Source: Akebia trifoliata (taxonomy: Eukaryota; Streptophyta; Magnoliopsida; Ranunculales; Lardizabalaceae). From it: a stretch of 64,000 bases of DNA. How positions within the stretch are numbered: the stretch's first letter is position 1; each line of letters begins with the position of its first letter. The notes beneath the pieces were generated by a model. That model did no database searches. It was not told where the DNA came from and saw only the letters and a list, made by a program, of their open reading frames with translations. Positions 32,996-45,736 of this stretch are shown here, piece after piece. The translations under genes were made by a program, and so were the position numbers. The DNA lies in assembly GCA_017979445.1 (NCBI GenBank), contig CM030719.1, positions 26,989,317-27,053,316 on the forward strand, in the 5' to 3' direction.

Positions 32996-34845
32996 TTTTG
33001 ATTTATTGACCAAAACAGCTTTAGATCTTGGTCATTCCTTGGGAACAAGCTTGGGGTTTGTGTTTTGTGCATTTGATTTCTAAAAGGCATTTTAGGGTTT
33101 TAAATTTCGGTTTTGTGACATTCGACTTTCTACTTTTTGTTATACGTGAAGGCATAAGAATGGATGGGAAAGTAGAAGCGAAGAGAATGATTGAAGGGGT
33201 GCAGTATGTAGAGACTATAGAAAGAAAGAATACGTAATTTTTTAAAATCAGAATATCCTTTATCTTCTAATATTAAATCATTGAAAATGGTTAGATAACT
33301 TTGGTATAAATATAAAAACAGAGAGATAATTCTCAACAGACAGTCTCCAAACTATCAATCATGCAAACTTTAGTGATTACGAATCGAAAATGATCTTGGA
33401 CCTAGACCAATGTGTTAATATAGTAAACAAAAGCCCATACTTATACAAGTGACCCTAAAGCCTAACCAATTATTTACTTCAAAGGCGTACTCTATGGAAG
33501 CTTAAAAAATTCATTCTTGAAAATTATTCTTTAAAAGAATTTTTACTGAATAGAAATTTAAAAGCAAACTTTAATATGTCATTTCAAGTTGGCAGCCGAG
33601 TGGACATAAACTTGTTATGGCTGTGAATGGGGATTAAATTTGTCATCCCTAATTTTGTGGTTTAAATGCTAAGGTTTATATGATTATAGAGAAAATATAT
33701 TTTGTGAGAAAATAAATTTCCTTGATAAATGATCATTAGAATATGAATTTTCTAAAATATGTTTGCTTTTCGGTAGGGTGTGGGGGGAGGTAAGTGTAAT
33801 GAATGGATAATGACATTAGGATTTTTTCCATCATGACGAGAAAATCATTTTTTTTTTTTTTTGCTAAGGGCCTAGGTGGGAGAATATTTTTCTGCCAAGA
33901 AGGGAAAGTTGTTTTCTTAGAAAAATTCATTTTTCCATGGAAAAATACTGAATCACTCAGCTCTTAAATTTCACTTCCCAAGAAAACTATTTTTACACAG
34001 ATTTTCCCGGCCCATTGGATGATGGCTTCACAGATTTAGTGATGCTAATATTCTGCTTTATGGACTAGCCTGACCTCTGCCCCAACCCAATACAACCACC
34101 TAAATAATTCAAACTCAAGAGCCACTTTGAAATATTGGGCCAAATAAATTTGGGGTCAGCCTCTTTTTGTTGGAAGTTAAAGGCCCAATCCAATCTATTT
34201 AACTAGTGATGAACCTTAAATTTAGGCCCCAATGAGTTCAAATGGGCCTGTAAATGTGGCCCAAGACCAAGCCCAAGCCTATAGTGTAGATCGATGCTTC
34301 AAACCTCTTCTCTATAGAGAGTGACCTCCCTTGCCACGTGGAAGATTGTCCATCTCAGATTGAGATTACCCTCTAAATTGTCCACCTAGACACTATCCTT
34401 GTCCATGTCATGCCCATGGCCTACCACATAATATCTGTTTGGTTGCTAGAATCATCAAACATGTTAGCTTCTCGTTAAGCTAATCTCTAAATAGTTATCA
34501 AATCCTTTTGTTAGGGGTGCCACTGCCACTTTTAAACCTTGATCAGTCACTTTGGGAATTAATCCTTCTTCAATCCACTATATCGATTGTATTAAGTACT
34601 CTTTTTTCTTTCATAAATCAGTATTTTTTATACACTTAAAAGTAATTATTGTGATGAAATATTGGTACTAATTGCAACTAGAAGATCTCCTTTTGTTTTC
34701 CCTCAGTGATATAATAAGCAATGATGGATTAGTAAAACAAAAGAAAATGGGTGACGCTTCGTTAGTGTTTGCACCCTAACATATTTTTGAACTCGACGCT
34801 CTCGCATTCTTCTTCCCACTGTCACATGAACATCCACTCCACACT
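32996..34845. other. gene-free stretch
   Basis: An open frame of 69 codons (33028-33237) and several shorter ones have no recognisable domain. The stretch around 34020-34440 is less AT-rich and contains a CCACGTGG core at about 34334, but nothing ties it to a gene. Confidence 0.4.
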
Positions 34846-35125
34846 GGTCACCAAGGACATGATTACGAAAAAAAAAAAAAACTAGTCATGAACAATATAC
34901 CTCATATAAGAGACATTGAGCAAAATTAAATCCAAGCTAATAGGCACCTCCTCCCCCTCCTGCTCTTGCTCCCGCTCCCCGCTGTGATCACCAAGGTCAT
35001 GATTACGGGGAAAAAAAAATCACGATTTTACCTGTTCACTTAGAAAGTGTGTGTAGTCTCATTAGCCTTGAACTATACATCCCATATAAGAGATCTTGAG
35101 CAAAATTTAAAATTCAAACTAATAC
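34846..35125. repeat. diverged direct repeat pair
   Basis: GTCACCAAGGACATGATTACG with, further on, CATATAAGAGACATTGAGCA occurs at 34846-34941. GATCACCAAGGTCATGATTACG with CATATAAGAGATCTTGAGCA follows at 34985-35125. The two copies share order but differ by short indels and base changes, indicating an old local duplication. A C/T-rich tract lies after each copy. Confidence 0.6.
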
Positions 35126-35469
35126 ACTCTCCCCCTCCCTGTCCCCAAACTTGATTGGAAACCACCTATACCTTTTTCTTTGATAATCAAATGGTTTGAT
35201 GATTAATAGGTGAAGGTGGGTTTTGAACCCAAGTCGTGATATTAACACTCACAAACTTTAACTAACTTAGCAAGCTGACATATTCAACGATAATAATCTG
35301 ATATGTTATTTTGTACTTAACACTCAAAAGTGCTTTTTGGATTAAAATTTATGTTCATTAAACATTTGAGAAGCCCTTCCAACTTTTGTGAGAAGCCAAA
35401 AGCCCTCATAGTAATAAGTGGCTCAAACCAGCTTCCCACTACCAGCATTTGCAAGAGTGATACATAATT

Positions 35470-35702
35470 TTCGGATTATAACATTAAGAGAAATTTTCCA
35501 AAACGCAATCAACTTTTGACAAAATTCTGATTCCAACTTTTGTAGGTTTTTCAAGTGACTATCTTGCAGTTATACAGTAGCTAAATCACTGATATATTTT
35601 TTTCTCAAAGTGACAATCTCGAGGGTTATAAAAGTGAAGAACTTTCAATTTCACTACTTTTACTGAGATCGTCACTTTTATAGCTGATGAGATTGTCACT
35701 TA

Positions 35703-35765
<63 letters not shown>

Positions 35766-35890
35766 CGATCTAGCTACTTTATGGCTGTGAGATGGTCACT
35801 TGAAAAGCTCGTGGTATTGTTGTTCATATTTTGAGAATTAAAATGAATAATTAGCCGGAATCAGAATTTCATCATATTTGCTCATGAATT
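35470..35890. mobile_element. foldback element holding an (AT)29 tract
   Basis: The left arm (TTCAAGTGACTATCTTGCAG, then AGTAGCTAAATCACTGATAT) is inverted on the right (ATATCAGCGATCTAGCTACT, then GAGATGGTCACTTGAAAAG). The inner GTGACAATCTCGAG motif is also inverted as GATGAGATTGTCAC. The AT tract sits within this structure. Confidence 0.6.
35705..35762. repeat. (AT)29 microsatellite
   Basis: There are 29 uninterrupted AT units. It lies inside an inverted repeat, so the whole could extrude as a cruciform. The tract length is likely to vary between individuals. Confidence 0.95.
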
Positions 35891-38800
35891 TATAACTTTA
35901 CCGGTATATCAATAACCTTGCTTATTTAGATAATTATTGAAATACCTTCCCACCAAATGATAATTTTGTGGCCATGCTTCTTAAATGTTATTTCCCCAAA
36001 AACACCTAACCAAACAAAAATTTTACAACCACATCCCCATTACCTTTGCTTCTACAATTTTAGAAGTAGAAGCCCACAACAAACCAAATCAGGCCCTATA
36101 ACATAATATCCCCCTTAGAAGCCCACTCCCATAGCCACATTTTAAACTTCAACGGCAATAACTTCAAAAGAAAAAAGGCGAACACTATAAGTGGCTCACA
36201 CACATGCACACGCACACGCACACGCACACGCACAAGGAACACATGAAACTTGAGAGAGTGTAGTCAACTGTGTGGTTGGCTTTCCTACCCTGAAAAGTTA
36301 TTTAAAAGAATCACAAAACCTAACTTTCAGATATATAGAGGGAGAGAGAGAGAGAGAGATCTAGGGCTAATTTTAATAATATAGTCTTCATGTGGGTGCC
36401 CATCACTTATATAAGTCAACTTTAATGGCAAAAGGAAAGAAAACCTTCATTTCATTTGTACCATTTCATGGATCCCTCTCCCCTCTTTTTATGCTCACTA
36501 CCTAGTTTCCTTTTCTTTCTTTCTTTTTTCTCTCTTTTTGATTCTTTTCTGAAATGTTGAGGAGAAAAGTTCTTTCACTTTTCTCATCCATGTTTCTTCT
36601 ATGTACATGCACCCATTTTCTTTCCACAAGGAAGGAAGATGTGACCAATCAAGACCATGCATTTACATGGATAAATGTAGTACATTTTAATGCTGGATTC
36701 GTTTGAATTAATCAATCTAACCACCACTGAATAATACATAATTCCTAGCTATACATATTTTTAAGTAGTCATAGGAATATCTTCGCATCTCAGTCGAATC
36801 TTTGATGAATAGGGGCACAAACGTTGTTTGAGATTAATGTTTTCTAAGGGAATTTCTTTTTTTATATTATAAAATTAATGATCATTCTGATTATAACGTC
36901 GAATCTTGGATTTATGATTCAATAATGTGGAAGCCCATGGTGGGTCTTCTCAATCACTTGAACAATTTAAAATATATATATGATGATTCTACAAAGATTT
37001 TGAATAAGATTTTGTAATTTGATTAAGATTAGATTCTTTTAAGCATGAACAAATGAATAAGAACAACCATGCATGGTCTGTCCAGGTAAAACTTAGCACT
37101 TGATTTGATGGGTAGGAGAAGAAGAATTTCTAATCAAATACTGTTCATGAGTCTGAGAGAGCAGAGATTCCCATTCACATCTTCCTCAATTATTTGAAGA
37201 AAGTCCATCAATTGTCACATTACATGCCCATCAAGTTTCTAATCTTTTCTTTTAGCTTTCTACTAAATTTAAATCTTATAATTATAAGGTCTGTGGGGTT
37301 GTTATCATCATCAAAGTCTTATCTCAAAATATTGGATAGGCTGAACAATTCTGGTTCCTCCATCCAATTTTCTCTCTTCATGTCATCTATTTTTCAATGC
37401 AATGCTTTGGAAATCGAGTGGATAGTCTAATTGACTATTGAAAAAAATATATATATCCTGAAGATTTGTGGTCGGCAAAACAAATCTTTTTCCTTGATTC
37501 CAATCTATCCAAAGCTAATTGTTTAATTTTAATATTGAGAGTGACTTCATATCTACTTTCACTATCTCCATCCAAATTCTTTTGGATATTTCTTTAGCTC
37601 TTTAAGATTTTAAACTTCAACATTTCTTTGTTTGAGATTTTTAAAGAGCGTACAGGATTTTTAGAAGAATTGTTGTTTTTGTAGAACCACTGGCCAAACT
37701 ATCGAATCAAGTGAACCATCTATTGTGAACGGTATTAAATACAAAATTTTGACATATTCTCTTTTCAAGATAAAATTTTGAGGAAGATAATATAACCATT
37801 TCAATATTGGGGTCTCCTTTAACATCAAATTATAGTAATACATAATATTATATATATGGGGAATGCCAACATTCAAGATCTCAAGGGGATGTTAGCATTC
37901 TCGAACACATTTTCTTTTCAATAATGTTTTTATCTTTTTTTTTTTTTTTTGTAAAATAAATAGAGGTATATTGATATTTTATATAATGAATGCGTGTTTG
38001 TATCGATTGTTAAAACATTTATTGTAAATAAGACATTAGAATCTAAATATTAAATGTCCTTAACATTTATTATGTAAAATACACATTTATTATGTAAAGT
38101 GTTGGAGAATGCTATCATCCCTCTAAGATCTTGGACGTAAGCATTAATTCCACATAAAATTTAAAATTATGTTTTGTAAATATAAATTGGTCCAATTAAA
38201 TTCAACCAGGTCCCATGCCACTAGTTGGACATTGGTTCAGATGGTGTTGGCTCGTAAGTTTTAAATTGGATAATTTGCAAAACATAAAAAATATTAAACC
38301 ACTCGTTTTCTTCTAAAGGAATGTTTGCAAAAACTTAAAAATCATAAAATACTGACTTATGGGGTGTTTGAGACCATGAGAATCTGATAAGTAGAATCAG
38401 TTACACAAGTGAAAGCAGAGAGGTACAACCATTTCCAAACAAAATACGTCAGCTTCAATGCAGCCTTTTGGACTTGAAATCAGTGGAAGTAAAAGGACCA
38501 GAGAAGCCTATACTTACCGATAAGCATCAAGCTTTTATTTTATATTTTGTTTCCTTCCTTAGTGGAAGGAGCTTTCAAGAGTATGGGTGTGAAAAAGTAG
38601 AGAGCTAGAACACTGATAGTTGTGGATTTTATCTCAGTTTTGGCAGAACTTTGGATGCTTTTCTTAATAGAGAGCTGAGTAGCTTTTAAGGGTATATATG
38701 TAAAAGTGTAAGTGTTTGTGAGCAATGGGAGGTCTTTAGGGAATCAAGTCCTTGAAAAGGTAAGGGAAGCCTAGAATTCACTGAGAAAGTAATGATTTTT

Positions 38801-39004
38801 GAAAGAAGAAATTACTAAAACAGCAATGTATTTTGCTGAAAATACTGAATCACCCAAATTGTTTTTATATTTACAAAAACAGATATAAACTAGTAAAAAA
38901 AAAAAAAAAAATCTGATGTATGGTCATTGTACAAATAATTTGATGAATTTATCTTTATGCCTTTGAGTGGAATGTAGGTTCCAAGAAGGGTAAATAAATA
39001 AGAG
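35891..39004. other. gene-free stretch with simple repeats
   Basis: Contents include a CACACG-type microsatellite (36197-36235), a GA tract (36338-36359) and a long pyrimidine-rich region (36470-36590). A TATA-like TATATAA near 36410 lies upstream of the pyrimidine-rich region, but no open frame with recognisable content follows, so this was not called as a gene. A T run is at 37937-37950. Confidence 0.45.
36197..36235. repeat. CACACG-type microsatellite
   Basis: Alternating CA with regularly spaced CG steps (GCACACGCACACGCACACG) runs for about 39 bases. Confidence 0.9.
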
Positions 39005-39165
39005 TCGTTATAAAATGACGCGCTAACACGTACGTGGTTGACGTGGAAAGTGCACAGAATCATAGATCTTTTTCTTAGAGATACACAAGGAAAAAGATCT
39101 ATGGTTTTGTACACTTGCCATGTCAACTACATATGTGTCAACATGTCGTTTTATCATCAGTCAAT
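39005..39165. mobile_element. foldback MITE (AGATCTTTTTCTT family)
   Basis: The arms GTTGACGTGGAAAGTGCACA and ATCATAGATCTTTTTCTT pair with GGAAAAAGATCTATGG and ACTTGCCATGTCAAC. The outer GTCGTTATAAAATGAC end pairs with GTCGTTTTATCATCAG. Members of the same family are at 44655-44775, 50585-50975 and 57415-57545. Confidence 0.7.
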
Positions 39166-41322
39166 AAGTAACTAGCAAATGTGATCGTGCATTAAAAAAA
39201 ATGGACAAATTAATGAGATTGTTAGAAGTTGATGTCAAGTTTTGCACACTGAAAACTTACACACTCTGGTATATGTGATCAAATACAAGGTTTGTATTGT
39301 ACGCTAGCACAATAAGAAAGAAAAAATCATAGAGAGAAACGAGTTGCCCAGGACCTCAACCGGAATTTAATTCAGGATGAGATTTCCTAATCCAGACTCA
39401 ACTCATTTTCCATATAACCCAACTCAGGATCACCCATCAATCGGGTTGAGTTTGGGTTAGCCAACCCAAGTTGCAGCCCTACCGAATAGTCCCCTAATAA
39501 ATAATAAGGACCATTTAAGTCTCACTTAATAAAATATTAACCTTTTTGAACATTTTTTTAAGAAAATATCTTAAATACACTTTTAACAACTTTACAAAGT
39601 GGTTTGATGTAAAAATATACCTAGTCATAAAATACTTGACCAATTTATTTGGTCATTAATATTTTGTTAAAAATAAAAAATAAATATTTTTATTTATTAA
39701 AAACTATTCAAGAATTCAATATAATTTGATTTGACTCATTTAAGTCGAGTTAGCTAATTTTTTAATTGAATCAATTTGAAACATTAAGTTGAGTTTTAAA
39801 ATTATATTTTAATTATTGAAAATTATTTATATATTTTAATAAATTTTACATACATAGATCAAATCAGTTTGACGGTGATGATGGTCATACTCATCTCCAT
39901 CATCATCTTTGTTGTAATCACCATCATCTATGTATCATCTATAAAAGTTATAGATTACTAGTTTTAAAAAGAGAAAATAATATATATATTTTTATTATTC
40001 TGTAGGAGATGACCATAATCAAAGTGTGTTATCAGTTTTAAAACATTAGACTTCTTAAAATATTATCAAATAAATACATTTATTTAAATCTTAAAATTTG
40101 TTGAAGTTTAGTTACGGTATTTTCACTTCAAAAAGTCTCTTTTGACTAATATTTGATAAAAGAATGTACTAAAGATTCCATATGTTTATAGAATGAACAT
40201 TTTGGTTCATATTTTCAAAAAGTAGATATTTGCGGTCATTGTCCGCATATTCATTTTGTGTGGGAATCCCTAAGGAATCGTCCCATCTAAACCACATCGA
40301 ATACCATCTGATTAAAAAAATCATACATTTCTTAATCTTAACTAGCATTACTTTACTTCTGAAACTCTAGCTAATTCGCAAAGAAATTAATAAGTAGACT
40401 TCTTAGATCTTTCAATTGTCTGTCTCTACTTGTCCAAAATTTCTTGTACCATTTTCATTTAATATTTTATAAAAAAATTCTTCTAAAAATAATTCCACAG
40501 TAACACATGATGTATAATTGAAGAAGAGCTCCTTGATTGGGCATACATGAAGCATTACTTGGTTTACATAATGGAAATCATAGAAACATCTCTACAATGG
40601 TCCTACCTTCTTTCCAAATCTATTTTTTTAAACATATTTTTTGGTTGCATAAAGACACAACTGCCCAAGTACTAAACATATATATCATAGAAGCGTACTG
40701 CTGTGCCCACATCCAATTAGTATCGCATTGCTTAGACTCGACGCTTAAAATGAAGCCACACATCTTGAAGAAGTTAGTCAATGTGGATGAGAACATTTCT
40801 CGCAGAGATTATAGAGAGGTAGCAAGGGACGTGACCATAAAGGTGGCATGGGCGGTGGTGGAAATGATTATATATACCAAAGGAGCTTTTTGGTATGTCA
40901 TGCGTCTGGACCACCAATGTCTGACCCACATTTCCAATACAACTTCCTTTTTGGAAGATTCCTATATGGGTATATATGGTGGGTCAACCGAAATCTGACC
41001 CACAAGAGGTCCTATTTGAAACACTGATGTTAGATAGAAAATGTAAATGTTAGGCAAAGAAGAAAGAGATTGGAAACGATTGAGAGAGAGAGAGAGACCA
41101 CCTTTTTAGGAAGCAAAGCGAGGAAGAGTGGGTGGAGATCGGTAGAAGATATTGCAGGACCATGTGATATAGGTGTGGTGAAACTCCTCATATTTTTGGA
41201 TTTAATTGGGACCCTATACTTTAGGAAAAATATTTTGCTCACAGAATTTGGGATCCACCAATCACAGGAGCTGCGTGTTGGTCATCCCCAATTTACAAAA
41301 TTACCCTCATAAGACTTGACGT
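39166..41322. other. gene-free stretch with one unrecognised open frame
   Basis: A 153-codon open frame runs from 40537 to 40998 on the plus strand. It begins with TTG rather than ATG in frame, and its sequence, read in full, shows no domain, signal peptide or family resemblance that I recognise. Base composition there is close to that of the surroundings. I do not call it a gene. The rest is AT-rich, with a GAGAGAGA tract at 41085-41098. Confidence 0.4.
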
Positions 41323-41815
41323 TAGGGGTGTCAATGCATACTTGAAAATTCAAATCTTGTTCAAATTTGAATTTGAAAAACCGAATATTATCCAAAAGTT
41401 TCAGATATTGAATTCGAATTTGGATCGTTTTATATGTTCAAATCCTTATCAGATACGAATTCGGATATTAACATTTCGAATCCAATAATATCGGATTCGA
41501 AATAATATATAATATATATTATTTTATTTGATTAATTTTTTATATAAATAATATTATATATTTTATTTATTTATTATATAAATATTATAACTTATTATAA
41601 GTTTTTTTTAATATTGAAAAATCAGTTATACAAGGAAAAATTAAGTTTTTTTTATATACAAATTATTATAATTCTAATTAGATATTATCCGATATCCGAT
41701 ATCCGATAGGATAATCGGATTCGAATTCTGATAGAGTATTTGAACACCCGTCGGATTCAAATTTGGATTCGGATATTACTGTATCCGAACCGATAAGCAT
41801 CGGTTTACAGCCCTA
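41323..41815. mobile_element. hAT-like element with TAGGG ends
   Basis: The left end TAGGGGTGTCAATGCATAC and the inward-read right end TAGGGCTGTAAACCGATGC form an imperfect inverted repeat. The interior has repeated TCGGATTCGAAT and GATATCCGATATCCGAT motifs like those of 12969-13454. The flanks share only CTTG in the first four positions, so the duplication is not proven. Confidence 0.5.
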
Positions 41816-41907
41816 CTTGTTAGAAAGTCTATGAGCACTGTGACTAAAAATTGTGTGAGCAAAAAGGTCTCTCAATACTTTAGTATGACCATGTAGCTCA
41901 TATACTT

Positions 41908-42030
41908 TTAGATTATGATGCATTGTAATAAAGTGCATGGTGGTACACTAAATCATATTTTAGGATTAGATCATCCAGCTAGAGATTAAGATTAGATTAC
42001 AAAGTAGTAATCATATAATAAAGCCAGTTG
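41908..42030 (+). mobile_element. fragment of the Copia-like LTR family
   Basis: TTAGATTATGATGCATTGTAATAAAGTGCATG and the following 80 bases resemble the start of the LTRs at 14226 and 16805. The TATA half is missing. Confidence 0.4.
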
Positions 42031-42262
42031 TACCAATACTTAGCATAAAATTCCATAGGTTTATGGCAATAAAGAAAAAAAGGGGTTTTTTTTTTTAATA
42101 CTCAAAATAGGGCTCTTTGCTATATTAACTCATGTTTTTGGATAAAAATGCCCTCACCTATATGTTCTCTAAGAAACCCTAAATAAATAATATTTTAAAT
42201 TGTAACTTCCTCCCTCTCAATATTTTATACTATCAAAATAGGAAAAGAGAAATCCATTCTCT

Positions 42263-42564
42263 CACAATGTAAAAAAAAAAAAAAAAAAAGCTCAAATTTG
42301 ACAGTCCTAAGCCATCAAATTTCATAAAATTTGATGAACCAAGGGGTTGAATTGACATCGAATTTTTCATTGTCAAAATGTTTTTTTTCAACGGATCAAA
42401 ATTGTCAAATTAATGAAGGTGGGAGAAATTCAACAACTCTAAGCCATCAAATCTGGGAATATCAAGTATTTCGACGGTCCTAAACAGTCAAAATTCAATT
42501 TCTAAAATTCGTAGGCCTTGGCCCGTCAATTTTTTCTGTCAAATTTTCCAGTTTTCACGTGGTG
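42263..42564. mobile_element. CACTA-type MITE with TCT duplication
   Basis: The left end is CACAATGTAAAAA and the right end, read inward, is CACCACGTGAAAACTGG. Both flanks are TCT (42260-42262 and 42565-42567). The interior is close to 18739-18996 (shared AAATTGTCAAATTAATGAA and TTGGCCCGTCAATTTTTTCT). The left A run (about 42270-42290) has expanded. Confidence 0.7.
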
Positions 42565-43683
42565 TCTATACTGAAACTTACTAAAAAGTTATTGGAGTAC
42601 ACCAAAAAAATTCTAAATTTAAGAAACTATAATGAATCTATGTAGTCTCATGTTTGATTCACGATCCATTAACAATTGGACTATTAATTATAGAAATTGT
42701 ATAGAAGATAAAAGGAAAACCTAACAATCCTAATGTCTAGCTGATTCAAGCAATACAAAAACATGATTTGATGCTCCGAAGTACAATATTCTTTTAGTAT
42801 CCACCTCTCTCTCTCTCTCTGTCTTCTACACGTGTCCCACATAGTCTTTGATATTCACCGTAGTCCCTTGAGCAGGGATGACATTGTAGCCACCATAGAT
42901 TCCTTCTTAACCTTTCAAGTTTCAACATTCCCCATCACCACGTGGTCACAGCACGACCTCTCTCTCTCTCATTGTTCCCTTCATCTGTTGTTCCATATCA
43001 ATGGACACTTGTTTGCAACCCTACTTTCTACTACCTTTACACCTGGCAAACACATTCATGGTCCATATTCTCTTAACGTAACAGTCACCTGGGGCCCTTT
43101 GATTTCTTTTTTATTATCATTGTGATGCATGCAACAGTAATACCACATTCTATTATTTGGGACCCACATTTCACATGGTTTGTCTAGTCCATGTTCATTG
43201 GATCATCGTAGATGGTCCCTACAACTATCAGGATTATTCAGGTAGATTTTATCTGATTCATTGAAGCTCCAATGAGAGCATAGGTCAAAGCACATAGAAG
43301 CTCTATAGCCACCACTCTCGTCCACCCAAAACTTTATATATTCTTATGTTCCTCACTTGTCTAGAGGAAATGGGAGTTCACTTATAGTGTCTACCATATG
43401 TTTTGTAAATCATATGAAAGTCAACCCAATAATGTGTTCAAGAGAAGAGATCACCAAAAGCCAACAGATAATACATGACATTCAAACCATAACTTGATGA
43501 CTACATTGGCCTTCTTTCATAAAGTAGTTGACAATGCATGTATATATACTATTGAAACAACTTCATCACAGTCTACAACTTAATTAGGGTTTTAGAGAAA
43601 TGGACTAAGACTGATAAATGCCCCTATAACATATTTGAGAGAAAAATTGTTTGATGATCCAACTTCAAAAAATAATTATAGAG
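42565..43683. other. gene-free stretch with a GC-richer part
   Basis: Bases 42830-43140 are less AT-rich than the surroundings, with ACACGTGTCC near 42829, CACGTGG near 42942 and CT tracts at 42805-42820 and 42959-42970. A 97-codon open frame crosses it without recognisable content. It resembles a promoter in composition, but no downstream gene was found. Confidence 0.35.
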
Positions 43684-43815
43684 TTTTAGATATAATGTAT
43701 TATAATAAGGAAGATTAGTTGGAGTTAAGAGTTTGCTTCGATTGTTTTCTATATAAACCTTAAGTGGGTTCATGTAATTCATCCAGCAATCAATATAGAA
43801 TAATTTCCTTAACAT
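43684..43815 (+). mobile_element. fragment of the Copia-like LTR family
   Basis: The order GTATTATAATAAGG, CTATATAAACC, GGGTTCATGTAATTCATC then AGAATAATTTCC parallels the LTR at 14226-14440. The fragment is shortened and diverged. Confidence 0.4.
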
Positions 43816-44654
43816 TATATGATCATACCCATGTGTGTGTCTATTCTAGATACTGATGAAAGCGATGTGACAGTCTAGGCATTTTTTGTGTCGTCCACGA
43901 GAATCTATTAACATCAGCCAAAGAATTTTCAATGGATCTACTTGACTAGCATCTTGAACCCACCCCTCAAAGTTGCTTTGCAATGTTTCAAACTGATTGA
44001 GCTTTGCCATGTAGTTATTACTCGTTTCTAATATTTTTTATGTCCGCATTAAATTATCCACCCACCCCATTAGAGACTAAATTTCATGTTGAAATTACTT
44101 TGAAGAAAAAAAATATTTCATGTTGAAATTATTGGACTAATTTACATCATCACTTCCATTTTCCTTCAAATTAGCACTTCGATCATCCATTAGATTGCAT
44201 ATTGTTGCATATGGTGTAAAGTCATTTCTTATCTTACCTTGGATTACGTTAGCTCCTAAGTCATCACAATCTGGTCATTTTTTTATGTTGAACGTTAGAA
44301 TGTTTGACACGATACTTTCATCTTTTGTACGATTTCGTCTGACTCACCCAAATGTGTGTTACTCAGTATAGATGAAAAGCTACCATCGCTCGCAGTACTG
44401 TGTGATTTGAAGTGAATGGTCTGTCACACTCTACGCATGACACGGACAATTCCCTGTCTTTCAAACTACATATATTAAATAAAGGGAAAATTATTTAAAG
44501 GACCCTGATGGTGAGATTTATTTTTAAATAATCCATAAATTTTGGACGTTAGCTTGATGGAACATTTGATAAACATTTTATTTATTAATGATCTCTCGTT
44601 TTCGGTGAATCCACTGCTTTTTTATTGAGTCTGGAAGGATCGACGCCGCGAAAC

Positions 44655-44775
44655 ATATGCAGTTTATACGTGATTGACGTGGTAAGGGCACAAAATCATA
44701 TATCTTTTTTTTCGGGATACACAAGGAAAAAGATGAACGATTCTGTGCACAATTTTTACTCTCGAGGTCACTACT
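44655..44775. mobile_element. foldback MITE (AGATCTTTTTCTT family)
   Basis: GTGATTGACGTGGTAAGGGC and ATCATATATCTTTTTTTCGG face ACACAAGGAAAAAGATGAAC and GATTCTGTGCAC. The right outer arm has been lost. The family is shared with 39005-39165. Confidence 0.6.
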
Positions 44776-45736
44776 TTTAAAATTAAAAGTGGTGAACTCG
44801 ACATTGGTATAACCCACCCATTTGTATTTTTCAAAAATTTTCAACTAAAATACATGAAAATATTAACTAAAAACTTCAGATAACAACTTGTTTAGATGAC
44901 TTCAATCCAAAAGAATCATTGTCAATTGATTTTCATATAAAAACTAAGAAAAAAAATGAGAAAAAATCCTAATTTTTTACATATATTTTTAAAATATTTG
45001 AAAAAAAAAAACCCATGAAAAGGGCTTCTTCTTCCTTTTTAAATCCTTTCTAACGGAATAAAATTTTGAAACCCAATTGAGATGTCAAAAATCCAATATT
45101 TTTGGATGAAGACTATGAGTTCAATCAGTTAGGGCATTAAATCATGAAAAATGTGGGAGATGAGGTCCAAGAATTATTAAGAAAAGAAAAATTCACTAAT
45201 TGGACAACTAAGAAATCGCCCAAAACTTAAGGACTATTTCCAAAAAAAGAGTAGTCATTACACCACAACTTTACACATTGTGATGATTTGATCATATATC
45301 TTGTGCACCTTAATACTCTAATTTATAGACTTGCCTACTCTTCACAATAATGTGGTTGGACCAATCAACATGCTTAAATGACCTGTTGATCTTGAAAATT
45401 GCGGGCATTTCATCGTTATTCAGTTGCATGAGATTGTACCACATCTCATTAGTAATGTAAAAAATAAGTGCAAGAAATGACGATAACAATAAGACAATAT
45501 AAATAAAAAGTGGAGAACATGGCACAAGATCTACGCAAAGTTGCTTATGCCCACAGACAATGATGAGATTCTCACTGCTTTCGTGAAAAACAGGGTTACA
45601 ATCCATTCAGCTCACTCCCTTTGAGAAAAAAATTCGTCAAACCCTGAAAATGAGTTTACGATGAATATATAGATCGTACACAGGCGAAATTGCCACAGAT
45701 CCATAAAGTCCGTTCTTGGTCTAGAGCCCATTCTGC
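44776..45736. other. gene-free stretch
   Basis: A minus-strand open frame of 98 codons (45310-45606) encodes a hydrophobic segment (FIYIVLLLSSFLALIFYI) between polar parts. I do not recognise a family, and no flanking exon fits, so it is not called. AT-rich elsewhere. Confidence 0.4.

Noticed and set aside
36400..36660. Gene start suggested by a TATA-like box and a pyrimidine-rich stretch
   Set aside because: No open frame with recognisable content or splice pattern follows, and no known microRNA sequence was spotted in it.
40537..40998. 153-codon open frame
   Set aside because: No family resemblance, no ATG at its beginning, composition like the surroundings, and no promoter or exon partner. 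Kept only as a note in the region entry.
45310..45606. 98-codon minus-strand frame with a hydrophobic segment
   Set aside because: No recognised family. AT-rich DNA easily produces hydrophobic stretches, and there is no flanking exon.
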